The translations under genes and the position numbers were made by a program. 43,274 bases of DNA from IMG/VR virus record IMGVR_UViG_3300000928_000109, positions 7,755 to 51,028 of that record; one strand, written 5' to 3'. Under the pieces are notes generated by a model. That model had not been told where the DNA came from and searched no databases. It saw only the letters and a list, made by a program, of their open reading frames with translations. The DNA comes from a virus. Position 1 is the first letter of the stretch; every line of letters begins with the position of its first letter. Shown in pieces: positions 30,480-36,161 of the stretch.

Positions 30480-30497
30480 ACAAATAAAGGAAGTAAA

Positions 30498-30692
30498 ATG
30501 GCACAAGAAATAGCAGCATTAATAAATGCACTCATTGAAATTGAAGATCGTATTGATGAGCTTTGGGATTACCATCCAGAAAACCCAAATCGCATTGATG
30601 TAGAAAGTGAATTTAACGATCTACAACGAACAGCAATTTTGATAGAAGCACAATTAGGCGAACTAGGCGGAGACGACGAAGATCGAATCTAA
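30498..30692 (+). CDS. Small acidic helical protein
   Basis: 64 residues, acidic and helical (ALINALIEIEDRIDELWDYH, then RTAILIEAQLGELGGDDED). It is the last protein gene before the tRNAs, 13 bp from tRNA-Leu, so may share its transcript. Unknown. Confidence 0.7.
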   Translation: MAQEIAALINALIEIEDRIDELWDYHPENPNRIDVESEFNDLQRTAILIEAQLGELGGDDEDRI

Positions 30693-30705
30693 AGCCTTAA
30701 AAAAG

Positions 30706-30790
30706 CACCCGTGGTGAAATAGGTAGACACGAGGGACTTAAAATCCCTTGATCAGTGATGATCGTGCCGGTTCGATTCCGGCCGGGTGCA
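30706..30790 (+). tRNA. tRNA-Leu (TAA)
   Basis: Acceptor GCACCCG/CGGGTGC, long variable arm, TTCGATTC T-loop and anticodon TAA in ACTTAAAAT. CCA is not encoded, as in the other tRNAs here. Confidence 0.93.
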
Positions 30791-30799
30791 CAAAAGATT

Positions 30800-30810
30800 T
30801 GTTCTTTGAA
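30800..30810 (+). promoter_or_regulatory. boxA-like antitermination element
   Basis: TGTTCTTTGAA, ten bases after tRNA-Leu. It resembles boxA of Bacteroidota rRNA leaders (compare E. coli TGCTCTTTAACA), where NusB-S10 binds nascent RNA. Found here by eye in a tRNA operon. Confidence 0.5.
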
Positions 30811-30818
30811 ATATAAAA

Positions 30819-30916
30819 GGGGAGTAAAACGTAAAATCCTAAGAATACAGTCGACGGACTGCTTAGGTAGGGACCTTGACGCTGCAAGCGCGCTAAAGAG
30901 GTGAAGCCCCTTACTC
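30819..30916 (+). ncRNA. Candidate structured RNA between tRNA-Leu and tRNA-Arg
   Basis: GAGTAA (30822) pairs with TTACTC (30911) as an outer stem. Inside are a strong hairpin, CCTAAG-AATA-CAGTC-GACG-GACTG-CTTAGG (30838-30867), and an arm with GGG/CCC, ACCT/AGGT and CGCT/AGCG pairs (30870-30910). Together they can make a three-way junction. It does not fit a tRNA (no T-loop or anticodon arm) and I see no hammerhead core. T4-type phages carry stable non-tRNA RNAs in tRNA clusters, so a new stable RNA or ribozyme is possible. Confidence 0.6.
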
Positions 30917-30918
30917 AT

Positions 30919-30992
30919 GGTCCGGTAGCTCAGCTGGATAGAGCAACGCACTTCTAATGCGTAGGTCGAAGGTTCGAATCCTTCTCGGATCA
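30919..30992 (+). tRNA. tRNA-Arg (TCT)
   Basis: GGTCCGG/TCGGATC acceptor (two wobble pairs), GAAGGTTCGAATCCTTC T-arm, TAGCTCAGC D-arm and anticodon TCT in CTTCTAA. It starts two bases after the structured RNA. Confidence 0.93.
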
Positions 30993-31050
30993 CATAAAAG
31001 ATACCCCAGGCGTGTATCTCCGGTTTGCTGTTGTACCTTAACAACAGGAT
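30993..31050 (+). other. tRNA spacer with two hairpins
   Basis: GATAC/GTATC (31000-31018) and CTGTTGT/ACAACAG (31028-31047) are perfect stems in the 58-base gap before tRNA-Pro. The first resembles the ACGCC-CAA-GGCGT hairpin before tRNA-Ser (32911-32923). They may guide processing. Confidence 0.5.
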
Positions 31051-31123
31051 CGGGATGTAGATCAGATGGTAGATCGCCTGGTTTGGGACCAGGAGGCCAC
31101 AGGTTCGAGCCCTGTTATCCCGA
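31051..31123 (+). tRNA. tRNA-Pro (TGG)
   Basis: CGGGATG acceptor pairing with TATCCCG, anticodon TGG in GTTTGGGAC, AGGTTCGAGCC T-arm. Confidence 0.92.
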
Positions 31124-31130
31124 CAACACT

Positions 31131-31211
31131 GGAAGGTGGGTGAGTGGTTAAAACCGGCAGACTGTAAATCTGCTCTCGTAAGAGTACGGCGGTTCGAATC
31201 CGTCCCTTCCA
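31131..31211 (+). tRNA. tRNA-Tyr (GTA)
   Basis: GGAAGG/CCTTCC acceptor, long variable arm, anticodon GTA in ACTGTAAAT and GGTTCGAATCC T-arm. Confidence 0.92.
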
Positions 31212-31216
31212 ACCAC

Positions 31217-31290
31217 GCGCTTATAGCTCAGTTGGTTAGAGCACTCCGCTCATAACGGATTAGTCCTAGGTTCAAGTCCTAGTAGGCGCA
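31217..31290 (+). tRNA. tRNA with CAT anticodon (Met or lysidine-type Ile)
   Basis: GCGCTTA/TAGGCGC acceptor, TAGCTCAGTTGG D-arm, anticodon CAT in GCTCATAAC, AGGTTCAAGTCC T-arm. Identity between elongator Met and Ile2 cannot be fixed by reading alone. It ends four bases before the antisense adhesin gene's stop. Confidence 0.9.
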
Positions 31291-31294
31291 CTAC

Positions 31295-32821
31295 TTAAAT
31301 AGCAGATAAATCGTAGGTATTAAATACCCTTAAGGCTGAGAAAGCAATCCAGAAATATTCTTGGGTAGAATCGTAAGTAAATCTAGTGTTTACTGTCATT
31401 GAATCATTAAATACCCCATTAGAAAGTGATCCACTAACCTGGAATTGTGGGTTGTAATTATAAGTATCGATAGCCCATACATCCTCAGCATTAAAGTACA
31501 TATATACATCCTTTTGTGGGATTAAGTAGTTTACTACTTGTTGATTAAAACCCCAAGAATTTTGATCACCAGTTGTCCATGTATATAAACTAGAACTTGG
31601 TTTAGTATATGTGTCATTTGTAATATCCCAAACAGCAAAATCTAATTTATATGAACCACCTATTTTATAGGCTTCTCTAACAAATAATTTATTAGATGGT
31701 GCATGGTAAAATGGACTACCATCTCCCCATCCTTGCCAATTAGCTACTCCTGTTGTGAAAGCTACTAATAAAGCATCACTGTTCTGCCCAGTTCCTATTT
31801 TATAATTTTTTACTACTGATCCTAATGGAATATCTACACCAATTGTACTTGTTGTAAATGTGTAATAAATAAGATCATTATTTGGATCGTAGTTTACCGA
31901 ATTAATTGCAGCTTGGTAAGTACCTCCACTTGTTTTTTGGTATGAACACGAAACTGGGTAATACCCAACATATTCAATTCCGTTAGAACCTGTAGCATAT
32001 CTAAGAATCTTATTATATCCCGGACCATAGTTTGACCCATCGGATTCTGAATATCCACGACCCCCTACTAGGAATTCGTTTCTTAACGTATCATAAGAAG
32101 TGTTTGCGGTCCAGTTATAATAACCTGCTGAGCTTGAATTAGGAATAAACATCGAAGCAGTAGATAGTGTTCCTGTTACACCATCATACATTCCAATTTG
32201 GTTCCAAAAAGACCCACCAGAACCTGAATATAGGGTCATAGGTAAAAGTGCTTTTTTACCATCAGGAGATACAGTTTTAATATCTCTAAAAAGTATACCA
32301 GTAGCAATTGAAGAACTTACTGTAGGGTTAGCAGCATCAAATTTCCACATAGTGTAATTTGATGCATTATTCCAAACTATTTCATTAGTGTATGAAAGAT
32401 AAAATAAAGATGCTGGTACTTGGTCAGATGGTAAATCTATTTCTGCAGGAGCAGATGCTGTACCTTGGGTATAGTTCGTCCAATATCCATTAGAATTTAT
32501 GTAGGAATACGCGGTATTAGCGGAACCAAAATTCTCTCCAGTAAGTCCGTTAACTAATGTAACATAATCAACATTATTGCTATCACTACAGGCCCAAAAT
32601 CTCATAGTACCAATATTACCATCTGGTGTGGGAGCGTTACCTGCAGGTACATCTTTAGCAACTACATATCTATTATCTTCATCAGGACCCATCCACCATT
32701 TTACTCCTCCTGGGTTAGTATCGTATCTTAAACCTTGGTCTCCAACAGCTATGTTGCCTACCTGTTTTGTATTTGGTATATTTTCCCCCGTGTTACGGGC
32801 AAAAGGTCTTGTAGTTGCCAT
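31295..32821 (-). CDS. Adhesin-like virion protein inserted antisense in the tRNA cluster
   Basis: 508 residues on the minus strand. The N-terminus (MATTRPFARNTGENIPNTKQ, GGVKWWMGPDEDNRYVVAKD) resembles the shared first domain of T4-like and Bacteroidota-phage tail-fibre/virion proteins. The rest is Tyr/Asn/Ser/Gly-rich with repeated beta-strand segments, such as LSYTNEIVWNNASNYTMWKF and SYDTLRNEFLVGG, suggesting a beta-propeller or beta-sandwich adhesin. No signal peptide. A TTATAAATAT box at 32837-32846 lies 15 bases upstream and could be a late promoter. Its placement between tRNAs is unusual. Confidence 0.72.
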   Translation of the reverse strand: MATTRPFARNTGENIPNTKQVGNIAVGDQGLRYDTNPGGVKWWMGPDEDNRYVVAKDVPAGNAPTPDGNIGTMRFWACSDSNNVDYVTLVNGLTGENFGSANTAYSYINSNGYWTNYTQGTASAPAEIDLPSDQVPASLFYLSYTNEIVWNNASNYTMWKFDAANPTVSSSIATGILFRDIKTVSPDGKKALLPMTLYSGSGGSFWNQIGMYDGVTGTLSTASMFIPNSSSAGYYNWTANTSYDTLRNEFLVGGRGYSESDGSNYGPGYNKILRYATGSNGIEYVGYYPVSCSYQKTSGGTYQAAINSVNYDPNNDLIYYTFTTSTIGVDIPLGSVVKNYKIGTGQNSDALLVAFTTGVANWQGWGDGSPFYHAPSNKLFVREAYKIGGSYKLDFAVWDITNDTYTKPSSSLYTWTTGDQNSWGFNQQVVNYLIPQKDVYMYFNAEDVWAIDTYNYNPQFQVSGSLSNGVFNDSMTVNTRFTYDSTQEYFWIAFSALRVFNTYDLSAI

Positions 32822-32836
32822 TATATAATTATTTTA

Positions 32837-32846
32837 TTATAAATAT
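32837..32846 (-). promoter_or_regulatory. Late-type box upstream of the adhesin-like gene
   Basis: ATATTTATAA in the minus orientation, 15 bases from the start codon. The same string precedes plus-strand structural genes at 36867 and 39609. Proposed late promoter element; not tested. Confidence 0.45.
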
Positions 32847-32930
32847 TAACTTAAACTTGGAGTATTAATTTTTTTATTATATATTTATACAAAAGAAAGT
32901 TATTTGATATACGCCCAAGGCGTGAAAAAA

Positions 32931-33017
32931 GGAGGTTTGGCAGAGCGGTCGAATGCGTCAGTCTTGAAAACTGAATTAGGTGAAAGTCTAACCGGGGTTC
33001 GAATCCCTGAGCCTCCG
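32931..33017 (+). tRNA. tRNA-Ser (TGA)
   Basis: GGAGGTT/AGCCTCC acceptor, long variable arm (TTAGGTGAAAGTCTAA), anticodon TGA in TCTTGAAAA, GGGTTCGAATCCC T-arm. An ACGCC-CAA-GGCGT hairpin precedes it. Confidence 0.93.
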
Positions 33018-33051
33018 CTGATGTTTGTTTAATTTAATACACTTTTTCTAA

Positions 33052-33216
33052 ATGAAAAAAATTCTCGCAATGTTTGCAATCGCTGCCGCTGTAGCGTCTT
33101 GCACTCAAGCTACTGAAGAAGTAGTTGTTGAAGAAACCACAGTAGACACTGTCACTGCGGTTGATTCAGCTTCTCTTGAAGTAGTTACAGAAGGTGAAGA
33201 AGCTGCCGCAGAATAA
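33052..33216 (+). CDS. Tiny acidic lipoprotein
   Basis: 54 residues. MKKILAMFAIAAAVASCTQA is a lipoprotein signal with Cys17; the mature 38 residues are Glu/Val/Thr-rich with no Lys. It lies between tRNA-Ser and the second structured spacer. Similar tiny acidic lipoproteins occur in Bacteroidota genomes. Function unknown. Confidence 0.72.
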   Translation: MKKILAMFAIAAAVASCTQATEEVVVEETTVDTVTAVDSASLEVVTEGEEAAAE

Positions 33217-33223
33217 CACTGAG

Positions 33224-33334
33224 TCTAGCCTCGGGAGAGAACAAGAAATAGAGTGAAAAGCCGAGTTGGTTAGAGCCCATAATATTTCCTCTCCTACAAG
33301 ACAGCACTCCAGGGGTGCACCCGGTTCAACTAGA
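33224..33334 (+). ncRNA. Second candidate structured RNA in the tRNA cluster
   Basis: TCTAG (33224) can pair with CTAGA (33330), GGAGAG (33234) with CTCTCC (33289), and GCAC (33304) with GTGC (33315). CTCGG (33230) can alternatively pair with CCGAG (33261). A tRNA D-arm-like AGTTGGTTAGAGC is present but no matching acceptor, T-arm or anticodon arm. It may be a decayed tRNA or a structured RNA; low-to-moderate confidence. Confidence 0.4.
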
Positions 33335-33398
33335 TTGTGTATGCAATTAGCTCCTCAATCTCATGCATCTGCAGATAGTAAGGTGGTTGGACCTAAAA
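33335..33398 (+). other. Spacer before tRNA-Thr
   Basis: Contains ATGCA and TGCAT as a loose inverted repeat and the palindrome ATCTGCAGAT. No gene or tRNA is recognised. Confidence 0.3.
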
Positions 33399-33471
33399 GC
33401 CTCAATAGCTCAGTTGGTAGAGCCACTGATTTGTAATCAGTAGGTCGCTGGTTCGAGTCCGGCTTGAGGCT
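33399..33471 (+). tRNA. tRNA-Thr (TGT)
   Basis: GCCTCAA/TTGAGGC acceptor, anticodon TGT in GATTTGTAATC, TGGTTCGAGTCC T-arm. Confidence 0.93.
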
Positions 33472-33492
33472 CTAGGTGTAAAAACCAAAGAT

Positions 33493-33565
33493 GCGAAAGT
33501 AGCTCAGTTGGTAGAGCATGACCTTGCCAAGGTCAGGGTCGCCGGTTCGAACCCGGTCTTTCGCT
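33493..33565 (+). tRNA. tRNA-Gly (GCC)
   Basis: GCGAAAG acceptor pairing with the 3' TCTTTCGC end, anticodon GCC in CTTGCCAAG, CCGGTTCGAACCCGG T-arm. Last tRNA of the cluster. Confidence 0.93.
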
Positions 33566-33589
33566 CAACGCAGTCAGATGCAAAGGTTT

Positions 33590-33658
33590 CTCTGTTCCTC
33601 CAAAACAGAGTGGAGCTACAGTGGCAGGAAAGGAGGATCCCTTGGATTACTCCTTTTC
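33590..33658 (+). terminator. Hairpin and terminator-like structure closing the tRNA cluster
   Basis: CTCTGTT (33590) and AACAGAG (33604) make a 7-bp hairpin. GGAAAGGAG (33627) and CTCCTTTTC (33650) make a second stem followed by TTTATTT, like an intrinsic terminator. Confidence 0.6.
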
Positions 33659-33684
33659 TTTATTTACATTACTACAAAATATAA

Positions 33685-33695
33685 GGGGTTCTTTG
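33685..33695 (+). promoter_or_regulatory. boxA-like element, second copy, part of an inverted repeat
   Basis: GGGGTTCTTTG resembles the boxA-like motif at 30800 and is the exact reverse complement of CAAAGAACCCC at 34030-34040, on the far side of the next gene. Confidence 0.45.
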
Positions 33696-33713
33696 ACATA
33701 ATATTTTAAAACT

Positions 33714-34019
33714 ATGGAAACACTATCTTTTACTCTAGGTGTATTGGCAGTGATCGATTTATTGATCGTTGCAGGTACGTTTTTGGTCTTAAAGACTTTG
33801 AATATCACCCGCAAACAAGCGGAATCTACTCAACGAGAGCTAGACGCTAACGTTAGAGAATTACATTATGAGGTAGAACGCTACCGAAATGATTTATATG
33901 ATGAAATTAAAAATGTTGAAAACAATGTTGTTCGACACACCGACTCTCGAGTCGATAAACTAGAAACTAAAGTGTATAAAGATTTCGATCTTTTTCGTAC
34001 ACAAGGACGTAATTATTAA
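33714..34019 (+). CDS. Membrane-anchored coiled-coil protein
   Basis: 101 residues. A transmembrane helix near residues 5-25 (LGVLAVIDLLIVAGTFLVL) is followed by a charged coiled coil (QRELDANVRELHYEVERYRN and DEIKNVENNVVRHTDSRVDK). The layout resembles small phage membrane-tethered spacer proteins; no function known. Confidence 0.72.
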   Translation: METLSFTLGVLAVIDLLIVAGTFLVLKTLNITRKQAESTQRELDANVRELHYEVERYRNDLYDEIKNVENNVVRHTDSRVDKLETKVYKDFDLFRTQGRNY

Positions 34020-34029
34020 TAACTAACGC

Positions 34030-34040
34030 CAAAGAACCCC
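34030..34040 (+). repeat. CAAAGAACCCC, inverted copy of the 33685 element
   Basis: Perfect 11-base inverted partner of GGGGTTCTTTG; the pair flanks the 101-residue coiled-coil gene. Confidence 0.5.
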
Positions 34041-34099
34041 GAGTATTTCCATATTATAACGCGATATAATGCACTACTACACAACAACCACCGCCGTCG

Positions 34100-34366
34100 G
34101 TGAACTTGAAATTGAATATATTTATACACGTGAAAACGCAGGAGGAAATTAAGATTTATACTCAAATAGTTCACCTATATTTTACTGAAGGTGTCTTTGA
34201 TAAAGATGAAGTTCAGGATTGGTTAGGGGAACTTGACTGCGAATTACATGAAATTACAAAAAACAAAATCTCGTTTAGTTACTTTGATGATTGGTATCCT
34301 ACTAGGATGACAGTTTACAAAAGTGGTAGAATTAAGGTTGAGACTGATTTAGATGAATTCCCATGA
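34100..34366 (+). CDS. Hypothetical protein, possible frameshift at its 5' end
   Basis: 88 residues if started at GTG 34100; no ATG is near the front. EEIKIYTQIVHLYFTEGVFD then FSYFDDWYPTRMTVYKSGRI suggest a small alpha/beta protein. A separate frame opens at ATG 34069 (MHYYTTTTAVGELEIEYIYT) and stops at 34150-34152, overlapping the first 17 codons. Either the two frames join by a +1 shift or the gene starts at GTG. It overlaps the next gene by four bases. Confidence 0.5.
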   Translation: MNLKLNIFIHVKTQEEIKIYTQIVHLYFTEGVFDKDEVQDWLGELDCELHEITKNKISFSYFDDWYPTRMTVYKSGRIKVETDLDEFP

Positions 34367-34773
34367 TTGATCCCGAAAGGTTATTTAAGGCGTTTGAAGA
34401 TGATGCTCCTTTAAAGGACAAGGCTATGTTAATGGATCTACAACATACCCAGGCATTTAAATTAGGTATGTTCAAAAAGATTATTTGGAATCAAAAGAAC
34501 ATGGAAAAAAAGATGAACCAGTTTCTTGAATTAATGCCAGATATAGCCGAAAAAATAAATTTAGGTGATGATGCAGGTGAGTTTGTCACTCATACTAGAG
34601 CTTGGACATATCTAAAAGATTTTGATCCTATTTCAGACCAGGGTAAAGATGCCCTACGCTTATTCTCAGATGATTACACAAAAACAGCTTGTGAGTTAGC
34701 TATTCATTTTTGGGAAGAACGCGAAGCATATGAAAAATGCGCTCATATAAAAAAAGTTTTAGATCTCTTGTAA
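34363..34773 (+). CDS. Hypothetical helical protein
   Basis: 136 residues, helical and charged. IDPERLFKAFEDDAPLKDKA then MFKKIIWNQKNMEKKMNQFL and THTRAWTYLKDFDPISDQGK. The end has ACELAIHFWEEREAYEKCAH, a helical bundle-like tail. No signal or motif. Unknown. Confidence 0.7.
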   Translation: MIDPERLFKAFEDDAPLKDKAMLMDLQHTQAFKLGMFKKIIWNQKNMEKKMNQFLELMPDIAEKINLGDDAGEFVTHTRAWTYLKDFDPISDQGKDALRLFSDDYTKTACELAIHFWEEREAYEKCAHIKKVLDLL

Positions 34774-34778
34774 AATAA

Positions 34779-34810
34779 CTTGGCGGTTCTATCTTCCTAG
34801 CGTATATTTG
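34779..34810 (+). promoter_or_regulatory. Promoter-like site with exact TATATTTG box
   Basis: CTTG, 20 bp, TATATTTG at 34803, the closest match to the Bacteroidota -7 consensus in the window. It lacks the GTTAC and TTCG family extensions of the early copies. Confidence 0.65.
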
Positions 34811-34895
34811 AGGTACAGGGAAAGAAAGAAAAAGAGATAAGAAGAGAAGAGGATGAGACGTCACGAGACGTCGCCCATAATTTAAATAAAAAGTC
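34811..34895 (+). promoter_or_regulatory. Purine-rich leader with paired GACGTC palindromes
   Basis: About 50 bases are almost pure A and G, followed by two GACGTC palindromes 10 bp apart (34857 and 34867) within GAGACGTC direct repeats. The two can pair with each other. This may be an RNA-control or repressor site for the 62-residue gene; inferred only. Confidence 0.45.
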
Positions 34896-35084
34896 ATGCA
34901 AAATAAAGAATTAGCACAAAAGAAAATCGAGAACATCGAAGGTAAAGTAAAAACCATTCGTGTTATGATTACTCGTCAAGGTACTACAATTGAAGACCTT
35001 AATAAAGAACTTAATTACATCGATGAAAAATTAAGTGATCTTATGACACTTGTTTCTCGCCAAGATCAAGTTTACGGACGATAA
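34896..35084 (+). CDS. Small coiled-coil protein
   Basis: 62 residues, nearly all helical heptads (AQKKIENIEGKVKTIRVMIT, then TIEDLNKELNYIDEKLSDLM). It is the first gene after the promoter at 34779. It could multimerise; no role known. Confidence 0.7.
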   Translation: MQNKELAQKKIENIEGKVKTIRVMITRQGTTIEDLNKELNYIDEKLSDLMTLVSRQDQVYGR

Positions 35085-35100
35085 TATTTAAATAAAAGTT

Positions 35101-35880
35101 ATGAACTTAACAGCAGAACAAATCCAAATGAATTGGGTTGAATTTATCTCTAATATTGAAACCCACATCACGGGAGAACGTCAACAAAAACTTATTGATT
35201 TCTATAATAAGTATCAAGAACGTGTTATGTTGATGCCGGCCGCTCACAAAAAAGAATACCATAACGCCTTTCCGGGTGGGTATGTTGAGCACGTAAATCG
35301 CGTTGTCAAAGCAGCCCTTTCTATCTCTGCTGTTTGGGAGGGTTTTGGGGCTGATATGACCACCTTCACTACTGAAGAATTAGTTTTCTCTGCTATCAAT
35401 CACGATCTGGGTAAGATGGGAGATGAAGACAATGAATCATATATCCCCCAGGATGATAAATGGAGAAAGGAAAAACTAGGTGAAGATTATAAATTCAACA
35501 CCCAGGTACCGTTTGCTTCTGTTCCAGATCGAGGCTTATTTATGCTCCAATCTCACGGTATCCAGTATACTTTTAACGAGATGCTCGCAATTCAAACGCA
35601 CGATGGTTTATACGACGAGGGTAATAAGAAATATCTTATGGCGTTTATGCCCGAACAAAAACCACGTACTTCCCTACCATTTATCCTACACCAGGCTGAC
35701 TTGATGGCTGCTCGTATTGAGTTTGAACGTGAGTGGTTACCTAAATTGAAAGGTAACGTGACTCCCGAAAAAAAGAATTTTACATTAACCGACAAGCCTA
35801 AAAGTGCTAATAATAAGCAACAGAAAGCTTTAGGTTCAATTCAAAGTGAAGGGTTAAAAAATTTATTAGATAATCTATGA
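35101..35880 (+). CDS. HD-domain phosphohydrolase
   Basis: 259 residues. FPGGYVEHVNRVVKAALSI supplies the first His, INHDLGKMGDEDNE the His-Asp pair, AIQTHDGLYDEGN a further His, and FILHQADLMAARIEFEREW the last Asp: the H...HD...H...D set of HD hydrolases, which bind one or two metals. They cleave nucleotide or cyclic-dinucleotide phosphate bonds. Conserved order and length fit the phage HD proteins seen in large myophages. An anti-defence role against cyclic-nucleotide signalling is possible but not shown. Confidence 0.8.
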   Translation: MNLTAEQIQMNWVEFISNIETHITGERQQKLIDFYNKYQERVMLMPAAHKKEYHNAFPGGYVEHVNRVVKAALSISAVWEGFGADMTTFTTEELVFSAINHDLGKMGDEDNESYIPQDDKWRKEKLGEDYKFNTQVPFASVPDRGLFMLQSHGIQYTFNEMLAIQTHDGLYDEGNKKYLMAFMPEQKPRTSLPFILHQADLMAARIEFEREWLPKLKGNVTPEKKNFTLTDKPKSANNKQQKALGSIQSEGLKNLLDNL

Positions 35881-36152
35881 TTATAGCTATTATTATATTA
35901 TCGTTAGTGGTCGTTGCCTTAGGGTATACGACCTTTAACCTTTTACGAAAAGTCGAAAAACAAGAAGACATCTTGTCCAGTTACATAACATATTTAGATA
36001 GACTTTCCCGTGTAATAGAGGTTTCGGATGAGAAATTAAAGGCAGTAGACGCTCGTGGTACATTTAGTAGCGACGATGAAGTAGGTTTTTTCTTTCAACA
36101 AATTAAAGGGTTACAAGATATCTTAAATGAGTTCATTCTTAAGAAGCTCTAA
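35877..36152 (+). CDS. Small membrane-anchored protein
   Basis: 91 residues. N-terminal transmembrane helix (IIAIIILSLVVVALGYTTF), then a coiled-coil part and VDARGTFSSDDEVGFFFQQI, a stretch I recognise from T4-like phages of marine bacteria, where its role is unknown. It overlaps the HD gene by four bases. Confidence 0.72.
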   Translation: MIIAIIILSLVVVALGYTTFNLLRKVEKQEDILSSYITYLDRLSRVIEVSDEKLKAVDARGTFSSDDEVGFFFQQIKGLQDILNEFILKKL

Positions 36153-36161
36153 CAACCCACT

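Noticed and set aside
30819-30916. Hammerhead ribozyme
   Set aside because: The CUGANGA and GAAA core sequences are absent despite a three-way junction.
30957-31151. Plus-strand ORF across tRNA-Arg and tRNA-Pro
   Set aside because: Made of tRNA sequence; no coding signal.
30697-31212. Minus-strand ORF of 171 codons over the tRNAs
   Set aside because: It is the antisense of tRNA genes and has no independent support.
31295-32821. Diversity-generating retroelement target
   Set aside because: No reverse transcriptase and no template/variable repeat pair was found in the window.
32577-32828. Plus-strand ORF opposite the adhesin-like gene
   Set aside because: Antisense shadow of a long gene with no support of its own.
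32911-32923. Intrinsic terminator before tRNA-Ser
   Set aside because: The hairpin is short and is followed by A's, not T's, on the plus strand.
33224-33334. A tRNA at this position
   Set aside because: A D-arm-like stretch exists but acceptor, anticodon and T-arm cannot all be formed; kept only as a structured RNA candidate.
33518-33709. ORF across tRNA-Gly and the terminator
   Set aside because: Starts within tRNA-Gly and runs through the hairpins; no promoter or homologous look.
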